A DNA stretch of 64,000 bases, from positions 1,764,081-1,828,080 of the forward strand of contig VZSF01001145.1 of the NCBI GenBank assembly GCA_013398295.1, read 5' to 3'. The notes below the pieces were generated by a model. That model ran no database searches, was not told where the DNA came from, and saw nothing but the letters and a program-made list of their open reading frames with translations. Position numbers and translations under genes: made by a program. Positions within the stretch are counted from its first letter, which is position 1. Each line of letters opens with the position of its first letter. This document shows positions 23,101 to 36,081 of this stretch, one piece after another. The stretch is from Chionis minor. Lineage: Eukaryota; Chordata; Aves; Charadriiformes; Chionididae.

Positions 23101-25120
23101 ACACAGAGAGGGAGGCAAAAATCTACAAGGTCTCCCTAGCAGAATGTGAATGCCATTGATTAGAGAGCTACAACTGTTCAGGTATTACACAAAAAAAGCA
23201 TTGAAACCCAAGGGCAGAATAATGAAAGACAGTGCAGTGTTTCAGATTTTAGTCTGTGAGCCAGGAGACCCAAATAATACTGCAAGGACTGACACTCACC
23301 TGTACATACTGTGATTTTGTTTGGTTTTCTTTTTTCTGTTCATATATATGATAGGCCCCTTGTGTGGAATTTATCTGCCCATATTTAACTGTCTAGAACT
23401 TAGCTAATTATCTTAGATTCTCTTTATAGTTGTGGAGAGACATTCACAGGTGAGTCATCTCTTCCTAGACGTGTGAATCCTCTAAAATAGGCCTGCGGGA
23501 TGACATCTGACTCTAAAGACAACCTGAAATACTGGCTCAGATGCCAACACCTGTTCTAGAGTTAGGTCTTTCTCCTCTCTGGGTCAGAGAACAGATGCTG
23601 TTATGGATATTTACCATGACTTCTATGATTGCCTTTTCTGTGGCTTTTATGGGTGGATTCATCCGACTGAACTGAGGCAACCAGGGAAAAAAGAAAGATT
23701 GAGATTTAGTCATACATAGAGAACATTTATTTTCAATGAAACAGCAAAAGTTTTCTATTCCTTTTCTTCCTATCGGACTCCTCCTCCCTAGTACATTATT
23801 TGTGACGTCCTTTATTCCAATAAGGAAATTTTGGGGTTGGTCTTTCATGCTATCATTTGTTTGAACTACTCATGTGTGTCCTATTCTGGAGTGTGGAAGA
23901 AAGTACCACTGTTTTTACAGGTTTGCTATAAATAGAGCCACATAAACAGTTCATTTCCTGGACCAGCTTCTGAACAGGATTGTTTTAAAGCATTGTCTTT
24001 GTTCTTTTCCAAAATAATTTTAGAGCAGTGGGAAAAAAAATAAAAATCCCTAAACTTCTTTTTAGCTCAAAGTAGTCTTTTTTCAGTTCTCTTTTGAGTG
24101 ACTCAATTAGTAACATAGATTTATGCTCAGTCTTACTTATTGGAGACACAAAACAGCAAGAAATTATCAAGTGCTTAGCAAGGATTACCTGAATAAGCTA
24201 TACCAAGAAAGAGAGAAAACACTGTTGCAATGGGACACACCAGCCTTAGAGTACTATATGATTGGTTTGGGGTTTTTTTCTGATAGGTTGGGAAAAATTG
24301 TCAAAAACTTTCTGGTAAAAACAATGCAACCCAGCCTTCTGTGTTTTTGGATTGTTTGCTTTGCATGAATGTAGTTCTATGAAGGAAAGGTGAAACAAAG
24401 TTTTTAATATTTTTAGCTACATTTCTTAGTGAACAGTGAATTTTTAGGGTGGGGGAGAACTCAAGTCTAATCCAGTGGTTGTTGGTACTGGGAAAAATAC
24501 CTGGTACAAAGCAATTTTATCTTCATTTCTGCAGCTTATACTTTTAATCTCAGCAAGTGTAAACCTAATTTTCCTTTTGTTTAGGGAAGGAAGAAGCGGA
24601 TGTCTCTTATCTCTAAAAATTCCTCTCTGACCTTTAAAAACAGCATACCTGATAAATTTACCACATTCTCCCTTCAATAAAACTGGGCTAATGATAAGTC
24701 CTTCTGGGCTGAACTTGCAGATCTGTGTATTCAAGTTTCAGCTGGCAAGTAATGTAAAACAAAGTGGACAGAGTTATCTGAAAAATAGTCGTCATGACTG
24801 CTGGTAAAGTGAAATGATAGGAAGGCTTTCAGGCTGTATGACTTCCTTATACTTAGCTGCCCCAGATAAGGCTTTTATGGTTCTTCTCTTCATAAGAGTC
24901 AGTTCACAGCTGGAAACACTTAACCAGCTTTAGTAACTGGCAGAGTCTCTGCAATTTCAGTATGTCAGAATACCCTGCTAAATCTTCTGGGACGAAATCA
25001 GTACTCTCACTTTTGGCCTTCCCACTGCTTGTTCAGACTCTCAAGCACTTTCAACACGTGAGCCATGTGAAGGGGCTGCGCTGATGCAAGGGACAGTGGG
25101 AAGAAGTTAAAACACGTTAC

Positions 25121-25222
25121 CAGTGATGGCATCCACCTCGTCGCATCCTGTTCCACAGCAGAGTCAAAGGTTATGTCAGGCTTAATTTGCTGCTTAATTA
25201 AAAAATCTCGCACAGGTCCTAT
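25121..25222 (-). CDS. Candidate internal coding exon, unidentified protein
   Basis: On the minus strand a 102-nt segment is open in one frame. It is preceded by a pyrimidine-rich acceptor (TTGCTCTTACTGTCACAG, ending at 25223) and followed by a GT donor (CTG|GTAACG, 25120-25115). It spans exactly 34 codons, so both ends are phase 0. The peptide begins Ile-Gly-Pro-Val-Arg-Asp-Phe-Leu-Ile-Lys and ends Ala-Thr-Arg-Trp-Met-Pro-Ser-Leu, with a balanced, non-repetitive composition including charged residues. Several CpGs lie within or beside it. I do not recognise the protein. The donor is weak at position +5. The frame also runs on to a stop at 25007, so a terminal exon is an alternative. Chance pseudo-exons of this quality are common in vertebrate introns, hence the low score. 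Confidence 0.22.
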
Positions 25223-26357
25223 CTGTGACAGTAAGAGCAATGTAGCATGAGTACTAATTCTAATTGAATTTTCAGGCTTATGAAGTTGAAAGAGGAGTGA
25301 AATGTGTGGAGACTTCTATCAGCCCTTATTAGCTGAAAGACCCTGTCACTGGGGAGTCACTGTTACGCAGAGGAGGGCAGTTCAGCTTCTCCTGGTGCCC
25401 CACTGTCAGGTTTGTGAGGTATAACCATCTGAACCAAATGAGACCATGCTAAATCATGCTAATGAAACATTAAATTAATAATCTATTTCAAGGTCTAAGA
25501 CCCATCAGTATTAGAAAGGAATTTATTTATCTTTTAGAAATCTTTTGTCAAGATTCCAATAAAGAAAATATGTGATGTCCCAGAAGAATAGTCTGCTTTC
25601 TTCTCTTCATTTTCCTTCATGTTGACTGGGGTGAAATCTTGAGCTTTGAATATATATATAAAAATATGTATCAATTCTAATTCATTCAATGTTAAATAGT
25701 TCAACACTTGAGTTCTGACAAACAGTTAAACTCACTAACTTTCCATTATGACTGTGTACATAATTTTATCACAGAAAAATTAATTCAGTATTTCTCTACA
25801 TAGTGCAGATAGCTTAACAAAGTGCCTGCATGAACATGGCTGTATAAAAATAAAAATAATCAGTTTTGTGCAAATTTCATGAGCCAAGCTGCCAAACCAG
25901 ATTTTTGAAATGGATAGATTGCTTAACTTTATTCATATATCTTATGATAATTTCCCTTTCCTAAAGTATGAAAATGACAGATCTGAGTGTTTTGTGGTCT
26001 TTTTTTCTTCCTCCTTAGATCTTTGATTTGGAAATGAATTTAAGCTATAGAAATTAGTAAGGGCTTAAGGATAACTTGCAGCATTTTGCAGAACAAGGAA
26101 TGCAGAATTAGCATCTGAATCTAGGCTGTAGAGTAAGAACGTGGAAGTGTCACTATAGACAAAAGTCAAAGATTTCTACCTTACCTTTCCGTGTCATTTA
26201 GAAATCTTGCTCCGCTGCTGGTATGGACTCCATACTGAAGTCAACAGGGTCATACAGAGAAATGGAAAACCAGACATATGGAAAAACCTGTGCGATTGTG
26301 GCTTTGATGAGAAGAGGGACTCTAGATCTAAAAATCTCAGAGCTCATTGAATTATTT

Positions 26358-26405
26358 CATTCTGTGTGTGAATAGAAGACACATTCTGTGTGTAAATAGA
26401 ATGCG
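26358..26405. repeat. 24-bp tandem duplication
   Basis: CATTCTGTGTGTGAATAGAA plus four bases occurs at 26358-26381 and again, with three or four substitutions, at 26382-26405. Confidence 0.9.
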
Positions 26406-27639
26406 AAGCCCCATGATAGTGGGTCTTATTCCTATATGATGCTTTGCTTGTGGAATCTGTAAAACAGGCTCAGTAAATATAAGACATGATCTTTAGCTTG
26501 TCACTGATTATCTGGAAGAAGAATACAGACAATCTGGAAACCATCCAGTGAAAACAATTATGGAAAAGAAGACTTGAAAAATAAACTACACCCTTTTTCT
26601 ACAGCACTAGAAACTAACTATTTACTAATAACTTTATTATGCTTGTTTACTGCTCCCTAGTGCTTAATCATTATTTTTAGGGATTTAGGATTTATTTCAT
26701 CATTTTAACATAACAACTGTCGCTTGAGTTGAAGAAAGAGAAAGGATAGAATATGCAATACACAGCGTACAGCTGGTTGAACTGTTCACAGCAAATAATT
26801 TACTGGCTCAGTTAAGCCTTATTATCTCTTTGAAAATTGTCCAGAAACAGACTTTGATTATTATGAAATTGTTAATTACTCAAAATTGTTTGACAAACAT
26901 TTTATAGAAACAGAGTCCAACTTATGGGCTGGTCTCAAGCTGTCTGTTATTCACCACCCTGAGCTCCTGTTATGTGCTGGTGGGACAAATACATTCTCTA
27001 GTTCTCTAGATGTAAGAAGTCAGCAGACGAGAAGCCAGTAGATGGTGCTCGAGGATGTGAAGCCAACTTCATTGATTTTAGGGAGGAAGAAAACGTGTTG
27101 CTAAGCACTGCAAATATCTTTATTTGGCTGCATTTTGCATCTACGCTTAGCAGGTAAGTCCCCTAGTTCTTTGGCTTCCCACCTACCCGGTCTGAAATAT
27201 GTGAACTATTTGAGGAGTGGGAGCTGAGAGGTTGCTGGAGAGTTGTGTAAACTGTCTCTGTGCTCTCATGTTGCCAGGAATATTCACAGCACTACTCTGG
27301 AGAAAAAAAATCCCCGTGTGGAGGAATTCATAGGAAGAAGGGCAAACTCCATCCAAATATCACAGTGCTTTCTTCTTTCCTTTCCTTCTGCAGAGCTGCT
27401 TTATTATAAAAATTCTCCTTATTTGTATGATGACAGCAGCATCAGTCTCTTTACTTTGCTATCTATACACACTTCACTCAGTTCACTTCTACCAGTGATC
27501 ATCATCTAGGACTGATGTTCACATTATGTTACTCCTATTTTTCTAAAAGAATTTTCCTTTTTGAAATTGGCATAACCAAATCTTCAGACATTTGTGCTAA
27601 AAAATTCCTCAACTGTATGAATCCTTAATTACCTCATTG

Positions 27640-28025
27640 TTAGCCTGAAAGATTTCGATTTGCTTAGTCTAAGATAGGGAAGTGCAAAGGGAGATTTGAT
27701 AATAATCTTCCAGTACATAAGAGGTTGCTGCAAAGTGGGAGGCCATAAATTCTCCATGTGTGCTCCACATAGTGCAAGTATTAACAGGCTTAAGTTAAAG
27801 CAAGGGGTATTTAGTCTGAAAGTTAGTTAAAACCTTTATAACTGTAAGGGTAGTGAAGCATGTGAGTATATTTCTAAGAGATAATCTCTATCAACAGTGA
27901 TTTTCAAGCATAGACTAGAAAAACTGTGTGAATTATAGCATAAATAAAATACATTCTGTTCTGGAGAATGTGTGTGCATATGTGTGTAGGTGATCTGGAT
28001 GAGTTCTCAAAATCTCTTCCATCCT
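27640..28025 (+). mobile_element. Ancient CR1 3'-end remnant
   Basis: Segments in order resemble the end of an old amniote CR1. A 'Ser-Leu...' region (27650-27690) is followed by 'GGGAGATTTGATAATAATCT' (27690 onward), 'TACATAAGAGGTTGCTGCAAAG', 'AACAGGCTTAAGTTAAAGCAAG' (trimmed) and 'ACTGTAAGGGTAGTGAAGCA' (27841 onward). The terminal 'GATCTGGATGAGTTCTCAAA...TCTCTTCCATCCTAAATTCTG' corresponds to the usual 'GACTTGATGACCTC...CCTTCCAGCCC...TTCTATG' end. Heavy divergence suggests insertion long before the avian-specific CR1 copies in this window. Confidence 0.65.
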
Positions 28026-29811
28026 AAATTCTGATTTGTTCACCAAAGGTAGATTCCATTGGCTGTTTTTCATAGTTTTGCAAATAGATTTTTTGATTAT
28101 AAAATGTGGGCCAAAGACTAAACCTATCCATATAGGCTTTTTACCTCTATTTATCAGTTTTCTTTTTAGTCCTATAAATATTCTGATTTCCAGCTTTTGA
28201 TACGTAGGCAGGAGGCCTGCTCATATGCATCAATACGCTCTGCTTTTTATGAAAAGAAGGTAAAAGACGTATAAAACATTAAGTCTGCAATTTGGTCAAA
28301 TGTATATTTCATAAAGGCAACTTACTGAGTAATATATAGAAGGCTTTTGCAGGCTATCTTTATGATTCAAACTCCATTTTGTGAGTGAAGTACTTGCATG
28401 ATTGATTTGAATAGAATTTTGCACAGTAAGGATAAATTGTGGTAATACTGCATGATGCTGCATAAGAAGATGAAGCAGACTAAGACTAAAATGGCTGTTG
28501 GTATATATTCTGTGACGAGAACACTGTTTTATGACCAATGGAGACAGCAGTTCCATAATACACAAGGTCCAAGTGCAATAAACAAGGAGGTAGTATCATA
28601 GGTTTCACCAGGACTTTGAGCAATAAAAATGTTTATAATGTTGAGTATTTTAGTGGTATATTGCTTAGAAAACATGCAACAATAAGAGGAGGATTGTGTG
28701 TGCAGCAGCATTTTAGGAAAGTTGTGTTTTGCTTAGAGAAGCATACGTCCACATTGTAATGTCTGTCTAAATAAGTTTGTGTTCCCATTACTGTTAACAG
28801 CTTCTTCCATATAGTTTGTCCTGTTTTCACCTTATAATGTGTTTTCCAAATTCAGGCATATGTAGGAGGCAGTGAATGCATCTTCCTGTATATTTGAATA
28901 TGCATAATGCCTACCTTAAAAAAATGAACCTGTTTTCTGTGGGGATTTACAGGTGATTCTTTGTCAGTCAAGTAATAAACTATTGCTTCTGCATGGTAAT
29001 TGTCCATTTGCATGCTCTCCACTCTCATCATAAGCAAGATGTTTTGACTCAGCTATTAATGAAACTGAATTTAGCCCATAATGAAACAAAATTCTGGTGG
29101 TAACCCTCTAGCTCTAGATGTATCCAAATGATGCAGTGTCTTGTAGTACACTACCACAAAAGCATTAGACTTGGTTTTCATTTATGCCCCTTCCAATGCT
29201 CTTAGTTGGAACCACATTAACACACTTAATATTCAAATTTAAACCACCTGTTCGTATTTGTTTATATTTCATTTAAAGTCAAAATCCACAAAGCAGCTTT
29301 GGTCTTAACAAATGCGCATTTTCTGTGCAGTGTTGAGCCGCAGAGAAATTATGGGGTAATTTTGTATGTGGATATGGAAACAAAACCTGTGCTTATCACA
29401 CCGTAAAGCATGACAGCAGCACAGACAAAAAGGACAATGCAACTTCAGTTGCATTCTGGCTTTTGGACAAGGTGAGGAAAAGACTAAATGCTGTTTAAAA
29501 TACAGGCTTGTACATATGCATATATATGTGTATGGTTATACATATATATGCACACAAGTGTTTGTGTGCATTTAAAAAAAGCTACATTGGGACCTATGTA
29601 TTCAATTTCATTTTAGTGGAGTGCTAGATGAAGGCTGGTACCATAAAGTTGTCATGCCAAGTAGAATGAAAGATTTGTAAGACTCTCTAGATGCAAGGCA
29701 TTGGAGTGCACAGATGTGTATATTTACTCCTGTGCTATGTTCTAAAGCAAAACCTATTAAATGGAAAAAAATGCCTTGAATGAATTGCACAAGGCAGGTG
29801 AAGAAAGAGAA
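28026..29811. other. Unique AT-rich sequence
   Basis: I see no gene or clear repeat. The part at about 29280-29480 is less AT-skewed with scattered CpG (AATGCGCATT, GAGCCGCAG, CACACCGTAAAG) and might be conserved noncoding DNA. A purine-pyrimidine alternating run (TATATGTGTATGG...ATACATATATATGCACACA) lies at 29516-29557. Confidence 0.4.
29516..29557. repeat. Degenerate (TA/CA)n microsatellite
   Basis: An alternating purine-pyrimidine tract of ATAT and GTGT/CACA steps, broken once by GGTT. Confidence 0.75.
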
Positions 29812-29910
29812 GAGAAAACCAGCCTCAGAGAAGTGAAGTGATTTACCCAAAATTTAGTGGCTAGGTATTTACTAGCCAGGTTTCCTAAATCTCCAGGTCA
29901 CTCTGTTTTG
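29812..29910 (-). mobile_element. MIR-like SINE remnant
   Basis: The plus strand reads 'CAGCCTCAGAGAAGTGAAG', 'TGATTTACCCAAAATTTAG' and 'TGGCTAGGTATTTACTAGCC', then 'CCTAAATCTCCAGGTCACTCT'-type sequence. Order and spacing match the antisense of the MIR core (CCTCAGTTTC / GGCAAGTCACTTAAC / AGCTGTG parts in reverse). MIR elements predate the split of birds and mammals, so such copies are expected to be this diverged. Confidence 0.6.
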
Positions 29911-32900
29911 TAACTGAGAAACAACAATAGAAATTAAACAGTCTTGAGTGCCAAAGGATTTCTAATTCTGAACAGCTAGTCTATTAATACAATAATTTTG
30001 CACATCAAGCAAACACATGGCAAAAAACATTCAGAAGAAAATAATTTTGCAGTAAAATTGGATTAAATCAGTCTTCTGTTTTCTTGGGTTTTAACTATTA
30101 ACCTCTTTGGGTTTGTTTTTAGTGTTAACCATTTATGAGAAAAAAGGCAGGGAGAGAAAGAAAGAAAATTCTGAAGAAATAAAGACTGAGTTGATAGAAC
30201 ATGAAATTCCCATGTGTTTCAGCATGACTTCCTCATAGTGACAAAGTCTCCTGCACTGCTGTTGTAAACGTTATTTTTGTTTAATAAAGTTTGTACAATC
30301 TGTCAGTTTTTAAATTAACTGCATGAGTGGCTCAGACTTCAGTCACGACATTTAAGACCACATAACATAATCATTGCCTGTGAATGAAACACAGGGATGT
30401 GGAACTGGCCAAGACTGCAGGAAATGTAAAGGAAAAACTTGTCGTTTTACTGATGAAACAAGACAGCAAAAATAGATTCCTAAATAATTTCCCTACTGCT
30501 TTTTTTTTTGGTTTTTTTTTTTTTTAATCTATAAAATGGGTATTTGCCTTCTTTTCCTTTTTCTCATCCCATGAAGATATGGAAGTTTAACTTTAGTTTG
30601 AGCTTTTGACAACAAACTTTCACATTTATTCTAAATTAGTTTTCAATACTGTATGATAATGCTGAAAAATGAGATCATAAAATCAGATGTTGTCTGTCCA
30701 TTTTCTGATTAAAAAGAAAAAAAGCAAAAGCCTGTTTCTTCAGATAAGGGTGGTAGATTTGCAACCCTGGTTTGTTTAAAAAAATCTACAGTCAGGTGTG
30801 AAAATAAAACGATCAAAACACAAATAGCATAGAGTTGCCACATTCTTCTTTTCCTTATCTAATTGATGTTACTTTTCTCAATGACTGTATTTGAATGGCT
30901 CATCTATAGTGTAATACAAATGCACGTGGACAGCACTGACTTGAGAAAACACAGCATATCACAGGCTCTATGCTACTGGAAGGTAATAAAAAATCTGTCT
31001 TTGAGAGTAATTTCGTTTCCTATCTACTTTAAGGTTGCATATAGCATACATCATAATAAGACTCTTAAGGTTTTCAGGTGGCAACAAATATATTGCATCA
31101 TCGTTTATAAATGTTAGGATTGCCTAAAGAGTTATCTGTTGATTCATTTAATTACAGATTATCGTCTTCGCTGTGCTCACTCAGCAGTCTGACAGGAACG
31201 TGGAATAAATTCTCTGAGAAATTACAGACCATTGCATTCCTCACTACTCTCTGCTTCAAGTGACAAATGCACTTCTTTTTATATGTTCCAATCTGAAATA
31301 CTTCACTGCTGACAATTTTCACCCTGAGGTGAAATGAAATGAGAGATGAGAGAACCAACCTTATAGATCTTAATGGTGTTGCCTAACACAGCACTGGAAG
31401 GCACACAGACACAGCTGTGGAGAACCTAGCAAATAATCCATGTGGGTCAAACTAAACTAGAAAATGCATTACTGAATGAAACAAAAACACAGTCTTATGT
31501 GACCAGCTGGGAAGCTTTCTGATCAGAGTCTGGTGGGCTACAGATTTCCTATCAGAACTTTTGGACCTGTTCATCAGGCGGGATCCCACAATACTAAAGT
31601 CTCTCTTCAGAAACCATTGCTCTAAGTTATGTATTGAGTTTTCTCCTTCTTAGACTGTAATGAATGAAGCTTATACTTAAAGAAAGAAAAAAAAAACCCA
31701 AAACCAAACCAACACAGAAACTACAGAATATGGTCTTAGAATTACAGTGACAAATAATTTTGATTGAAAGAGTATTTGTAAACTTTACTCTCTTCTCATT
31801 GGTGCTCCTATAATTCAAGAATCACTTAGCTTCATTGAGAAGGCATAAGGACTTTTATTTTTTGGGAAAATGAAATGTTTTTCATCCACCTTTCAGAAGA
31901 TTAGCAAGACTAAAGTTTTCAAAGTATCTTGAAAATACAGCTTATGAGAACTGATGGGCTAAACCCTAAGATGACATAAATCAGCTTACCTTCAGTGATT
32001 TCAGTAAAAACTGTGTTAATAAGAATTATATCAGATCACTGTGGAAGATAAGACAAGAAAACACAAAACAAAATACAAAAGTACCACCCAATGTTTGTAG
32101 GAAAAACAATATGAGATTACAGAATAGCCATCTTTGGTTTAAGTGCTTCTTATATAGAGATCTCATCTCCAGACTGGGAGGAGTATATACACAAGACACT
32201 CTGGGTTCAGTTCAATATATCTACTGGGAATTAACAATAAACCTTTTAAAAGACACAGCTAAGTCTTATTAGCTTACAAGCAAGAAACTATCAAGATGAG
32301 AACAGTTAAAATTACCCTAGGGAGTTAGACAGTATGCTGGATTTTGTTAACATGCCAAAGCTAGAGAGAGGAGAGCGTATCCCACCCTATATAAGAACAT
32401 ATGTTAAATGGAAACAATTTTGAAGAAGGTAACTCATTTTAGTTATATATGGCACAAAGAATTTGTCTAATTTTAGGCATCTTATGCCATTTCAGATGTC
32501 CTTGGACATTAAACATATTTATATTAGGCAAGCAAGAGGAAAGCTACTTTGGGTGGCAGCTGCAGTCTGGGCAGGATGTCTATAGCATCTCAAATGATAT
32601 TAGAATCCTGTGTTTATGTAACTGAATGAATACTCCAAGAACTCTGCTGTTTTCTTCACTGCAAATTAAAATACAAAAAATGAATGCTACAGAAAATTAT
32701 GTCATAGCCATCTATTTGTCCTCTTGCCTGTATCTTTCACAAGTTTAAGGCCTTTAATATACAAGAAAAAAATATTTTTAGGATTTGTCATGTATTTGTT
32801 TGTTCCAGCTGACCAAAAAATTTGGTCATCTGACTATAGATAACTTTCTCCTGCTTAAAGGATCCTTGACTATCACGAAGTCATTTAATCTTCTTAGAAT

Positions 32901-33550
32901 TAGACAGGGTCATAAGGAAGGTGATGAATGTCAGTGTCCTTGAGAATCACTAAAGACTTGTACCATCAGGCATGGAAATAGTTAGTGTAATTTGAACAGC
33001 CTTTAGACTGCATTGACTTCTCCCAAAGGATCAAAATTGTTTCATAATCAGCCTGCTTTCCCCTAGGTTTGCTTAGTTTGGGTTAGTTATATGCCTGGAA
33101 AACAATGACAGAAGAACCAGGGGATAGTCCCTAGCAGAATCCACTGCAAAGTCAGACTTGGCTAGTATTGGATTAGAAAGAAACCTCAGACTGCATTTTG
33201 CCCAGTTCCTTGTTCTTGCATCTGCAGAGGGTAATATATTTCTGTATAAGGCATCAAAGTCAATTGTGAAGAACCCATAATATACAGATGTTATAAAAGA
33301 AACAAGAGATTTGTTACCATATCAGTAATGGGAGTTCATAGAAAATATACCTCACTGAGGACATAACATTTGGCAGTATTAAAAGAACATGAAAACCAGT
33401 ATGGGATATGAATGCTTTAGTCTGTAATTTTTTCATTGCTAAATCTAAGTATTTAGATTTTTTTCAAGACATGAGAATCGTGTGTCATGACATGGGTATA
33501 AAAGTTGGAAAATAAAATTGCATATTGCCGAGATGAAGGGTGGTCATTTT

Positions 33551-33605
33551 ATATGAAAATACGTCTTCCATTGATATGAAAATGCATCATCCATCAATAT
33601 GAAGT
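33551..33605. repeat. 23-bp tandem repeat, 2.4 units
   Basis: Units start with ATATGAA at 33551, 33574 and 33597. The first two share the ATATGAAAAT...TC.TCCAT core with a handful of differences; the third is partial. Confidence 0.85.
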
Positions 33606-33888
33606 TTTCCTAGGTCCAGCTTTTAAAGCCTAATTTAAAAATTTCTTGAGAAATTTCACAATATTAACAGGGACTTAGGAGGCACATCAGGTATTTTGAG
33701 ATGCAATCACTACAACAGGCACGGGCTACTGAATGCTAAGCAAAAGAAGGGGAATATATTGTCATAGCTATTCTTCTTAAGAGAACTACACTTGCTCTAA
33801 TGACTAATTGGGAGGCACTTCTACTGAGAGTAATTTTATATCCATTTAAATTTTCTAAATTATTATGTATTATTGGGTCATAGTATTT

Positions 33889-33930
33889 ACCTGCTATCAT
33901 ATTTCCCTTACCAGCTATCATATTTCCCTT
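33889..33930. repeat. 21-bp tandem duplication
   Basis: ACCTGCTATCATATTTCCCT plus T at 33889-33909 is repeated at 33910-33930 with one substitution, then followed by a partial ACCTTACTTCCC. Confidence 0.95.
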
Positions 33931-35010
33931 ACCTTACTTCCCATACCAGGTACCTGGCATGTCATTCAGAGAAAACAAGCCTTTTCATTCATTTATTTAG
34001 CTGAATATAGTTTTTTTAGTCAAGTGTCGAAAAATCTATTCTAGAGATAAACAATCCAGGAAGTAATACCAAAAATTAAGAGAAACAGACAGGCAAGGAA
34101 AGGTGTGTTTTCAGATGAACAATGAAAGAAAAAAGGGATCTGAGGCAGAAAGCTACATGATATACTGCCTTCGGACCAGTTAAGCATCTAATTCTCTTGG
34201 AAATTAAAGGAGCTGCAGAGAGGACTTTGGTGCTGTATCTGAGTGAAGGAAGGGAAAGACAGTTGTCTTTACTAGAGATCTCCTGAAGAAGTTTGTGTAA
34301 GTCTCAAGGACTCACAATTTCTCACTCTATCCTTCCTTGGCATGGATTTTCTAGGGAGCACAAAAGCAGCTCAAGAGTTGTAACATGAAGAAGCAGCTTT
34401 GCAACCTGCCACGTGTGTGTATATAACAGCTAGGCTTTTGAAAGGATTCATTTCCCTGAAATTCTACCACCAGCTTTCAGCATTTCCTAGATTATATCCC
34501 AGATTACTTTCCTAGCTCATCAGGAAAGAGGGAAGGAAGAGGTTAGGCTGCCAGTCCCACTAATTTTTTCTGTGGGTCTTTTAGCCATTTGCTTTTTCCT
34601 TGTATCCCAGTAAAGGGGGAAACAAAATCTCTGCAGGGGACAAACAACAGCTTTCTATTTCTTGGGTGCATCTTTGGGACAGAAATACACTTGTCTATTA
34701 TATTTAGAAACTATTCAGGCACAGAAATACCAGACCAGTCGTACTCTGTGACTTTAGAGATTTTGTGACTAGGAACTGGATCTCAGGTCCTACACAGTGA
34801 ATGGGCCAGTAAATGCATAAAGATCCACTTGCTAATTCATCACTCAAGCCAGCCAGTTAAGAGTATGCATACTTCACCATTAATCAGTTAATTATTACGG
34901 GAGGGATCTCAAAGGGTTCTGAAAGAGGTTCTTAAATGTTTTTTGCAGTAAGAACAAACAACTAATGCAGATTACCATACCACTTCAAAGCACAAATGAG
35001 TTAACGCACT

Positions 35011-35061
35011 ATAGGTTATGAAAAACTTAGTCTTATGAAAAACTATAGGTTATGTTAAATG
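35011..35061. repeat. 17-bp tandem repeat, 3 units
   Basis: Units at 35011-35027 (ATAGGTTATGAAAAACT), 35028-35044 (TAGTCTTATGAAAAACT) and 35045-35061 (ATAGGTTATGTTAAATG). The outer units share their first ten bases and the first two share their last twelve. Confidence 0.9.
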
Positions 35062-35783
35062 AATTTGATGTCTGCTACAGATGAAAGTGAGCTTTGATCC
35101 TAATTAACATGTTGCATTGCTGTATTGTCTATGTATTGATGTTGTTTCTTGATCCTGGTGCTGCTCCTCAATGTCATTAATTCAGGATGTTCTTCACTTG
35201 CCTGCCTCGTAAGTTTATAAGCTCAGAGGTATTTCTAGAACTGTTTTGTGTTATTCAGTGAGGTATCTACCACTGGTAGTTCACTCAGATTTTGCATTCC
35301 CTCTAGTCTGTGTTGGTCATCAGAAGTCCTAGTTTATGTTATCAGTAAGTTGGTTTTAAGGCAAGTAACACATTCTCTGTAACATCAGATAGTCTTCAGT
35401 ACTGTCTGAATAACACCACCTCCCACTAATTCTGTAATGCTCATTTGTGACTTATGATGTGCTGAAAACCTTTCAGGAGTCCCCCTCTATGCAATGCAAG
35501 AAATAGGACAGAGGGCTAAAACAACATAATGTGATATTGCAGAGTATCTGTAATTCATATGAGGGAACTTCCCTCCCCACCATATGTTCTCACATCAATT
35601 ATTATTAGATATAGATTAGCAAAGGCAGATATCTGGATACAGTTTATGGGCTTGCTCCTTTGACAAAAACCAGCTATGTAGCTCCAAGGACTTTATGGTG
35701 ATGTGTTAGTTTATCTTGTTTGAGGATCTTTCCCCATATCTCTATGCCATTGTGAGTCTGAGTAGCATGGCTGGAACTCCCCG

Positions 35784-36081
35784 TGTTGGGTTTGCCTGGT
35801 AAGGTTTTGGTAGTGGGGGTGCTACAGGGGTGGCTTCCTTGAGAAGCTGCTAGAAGCTTCCCCTATGTCTGATAGAGCTGATGCCAGTCAACTCCAAGAT
35901 GGACACACCTCTGGCCAATGCCAAGACCATCAGCGACAGTGGTAGCACCTCAGTGATAACGTATTTAAGAGGTGGAAAAAAAACCCCAGAAAACCAAATG
36001 CAGAACTGCAGCCAAAGAGAGGAGTGAGAATGTGTGAGAGCAACAACTTTGCAGACACTGAGGTCAGCGAAGAAGGAGGGG
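35784..36081 (+). mobile_element. 5' part of an LTR of the 'TGTTGGGTTTGC' avian ERV family
   Basis: This starts TGTTGGGTTTGCCTGG at 35784, the best preserved start of the three family copies in the window. It runs through the promoter-like TATTTAA at 35962-35968 to 'GTCAGCGAAGAAGGAGGGG', where similarity to the 19171 copy stops abruptly. The remaining two-thirds, including the tandem array and polyadenylation signal, are missing. Across the shared 300 bp the two copies are clearly alignable with many substitutions. Confidence 0.85.

Larger units (their letters stand above)
20252..27639. other. Unique AT-rich sequence with one exon candidate
   Basis: No mobile element is recognised in this 7.4 kb. 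The notable stretch is 24985-25250, where seven or so CpGs cluster in otherwise CpG-poor DNA and where an exon candidate lies (25121-25222, minus). Other open frames (for example 23537-23848 minus, 103 codons) have no known motif. Confidence 0.45.
29911..35783. other. Unique AT-rich sequence with short tandem duplications
   Basis: No gene or classified repeat is recognised in this 5.9 kb. A broken poly-T tract lies at 30500-30526. Three small tandem repeats are listed separately (33551, 33889, 35011). A TATA-like GTATATACAC (32183-32194 region) followed by AATAAA (about 32237) resembles part of an LTR or weak promoter, but the surroundings are not recognisable. Confidence 0.45.

Noticed and set aside
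30500..30526. Interrupted poly-T tract as a possible retroposed mRNA tail
   Set aside because: No coding remnant or target duplication beside it; treated as simple sequence.
32140..32300. TATA-like GTATATACAC followed by AATAAA
   Set aside because: The two signals are only about 50-60 bp apart and the flanks do not resemble any LTR or promoter I know.
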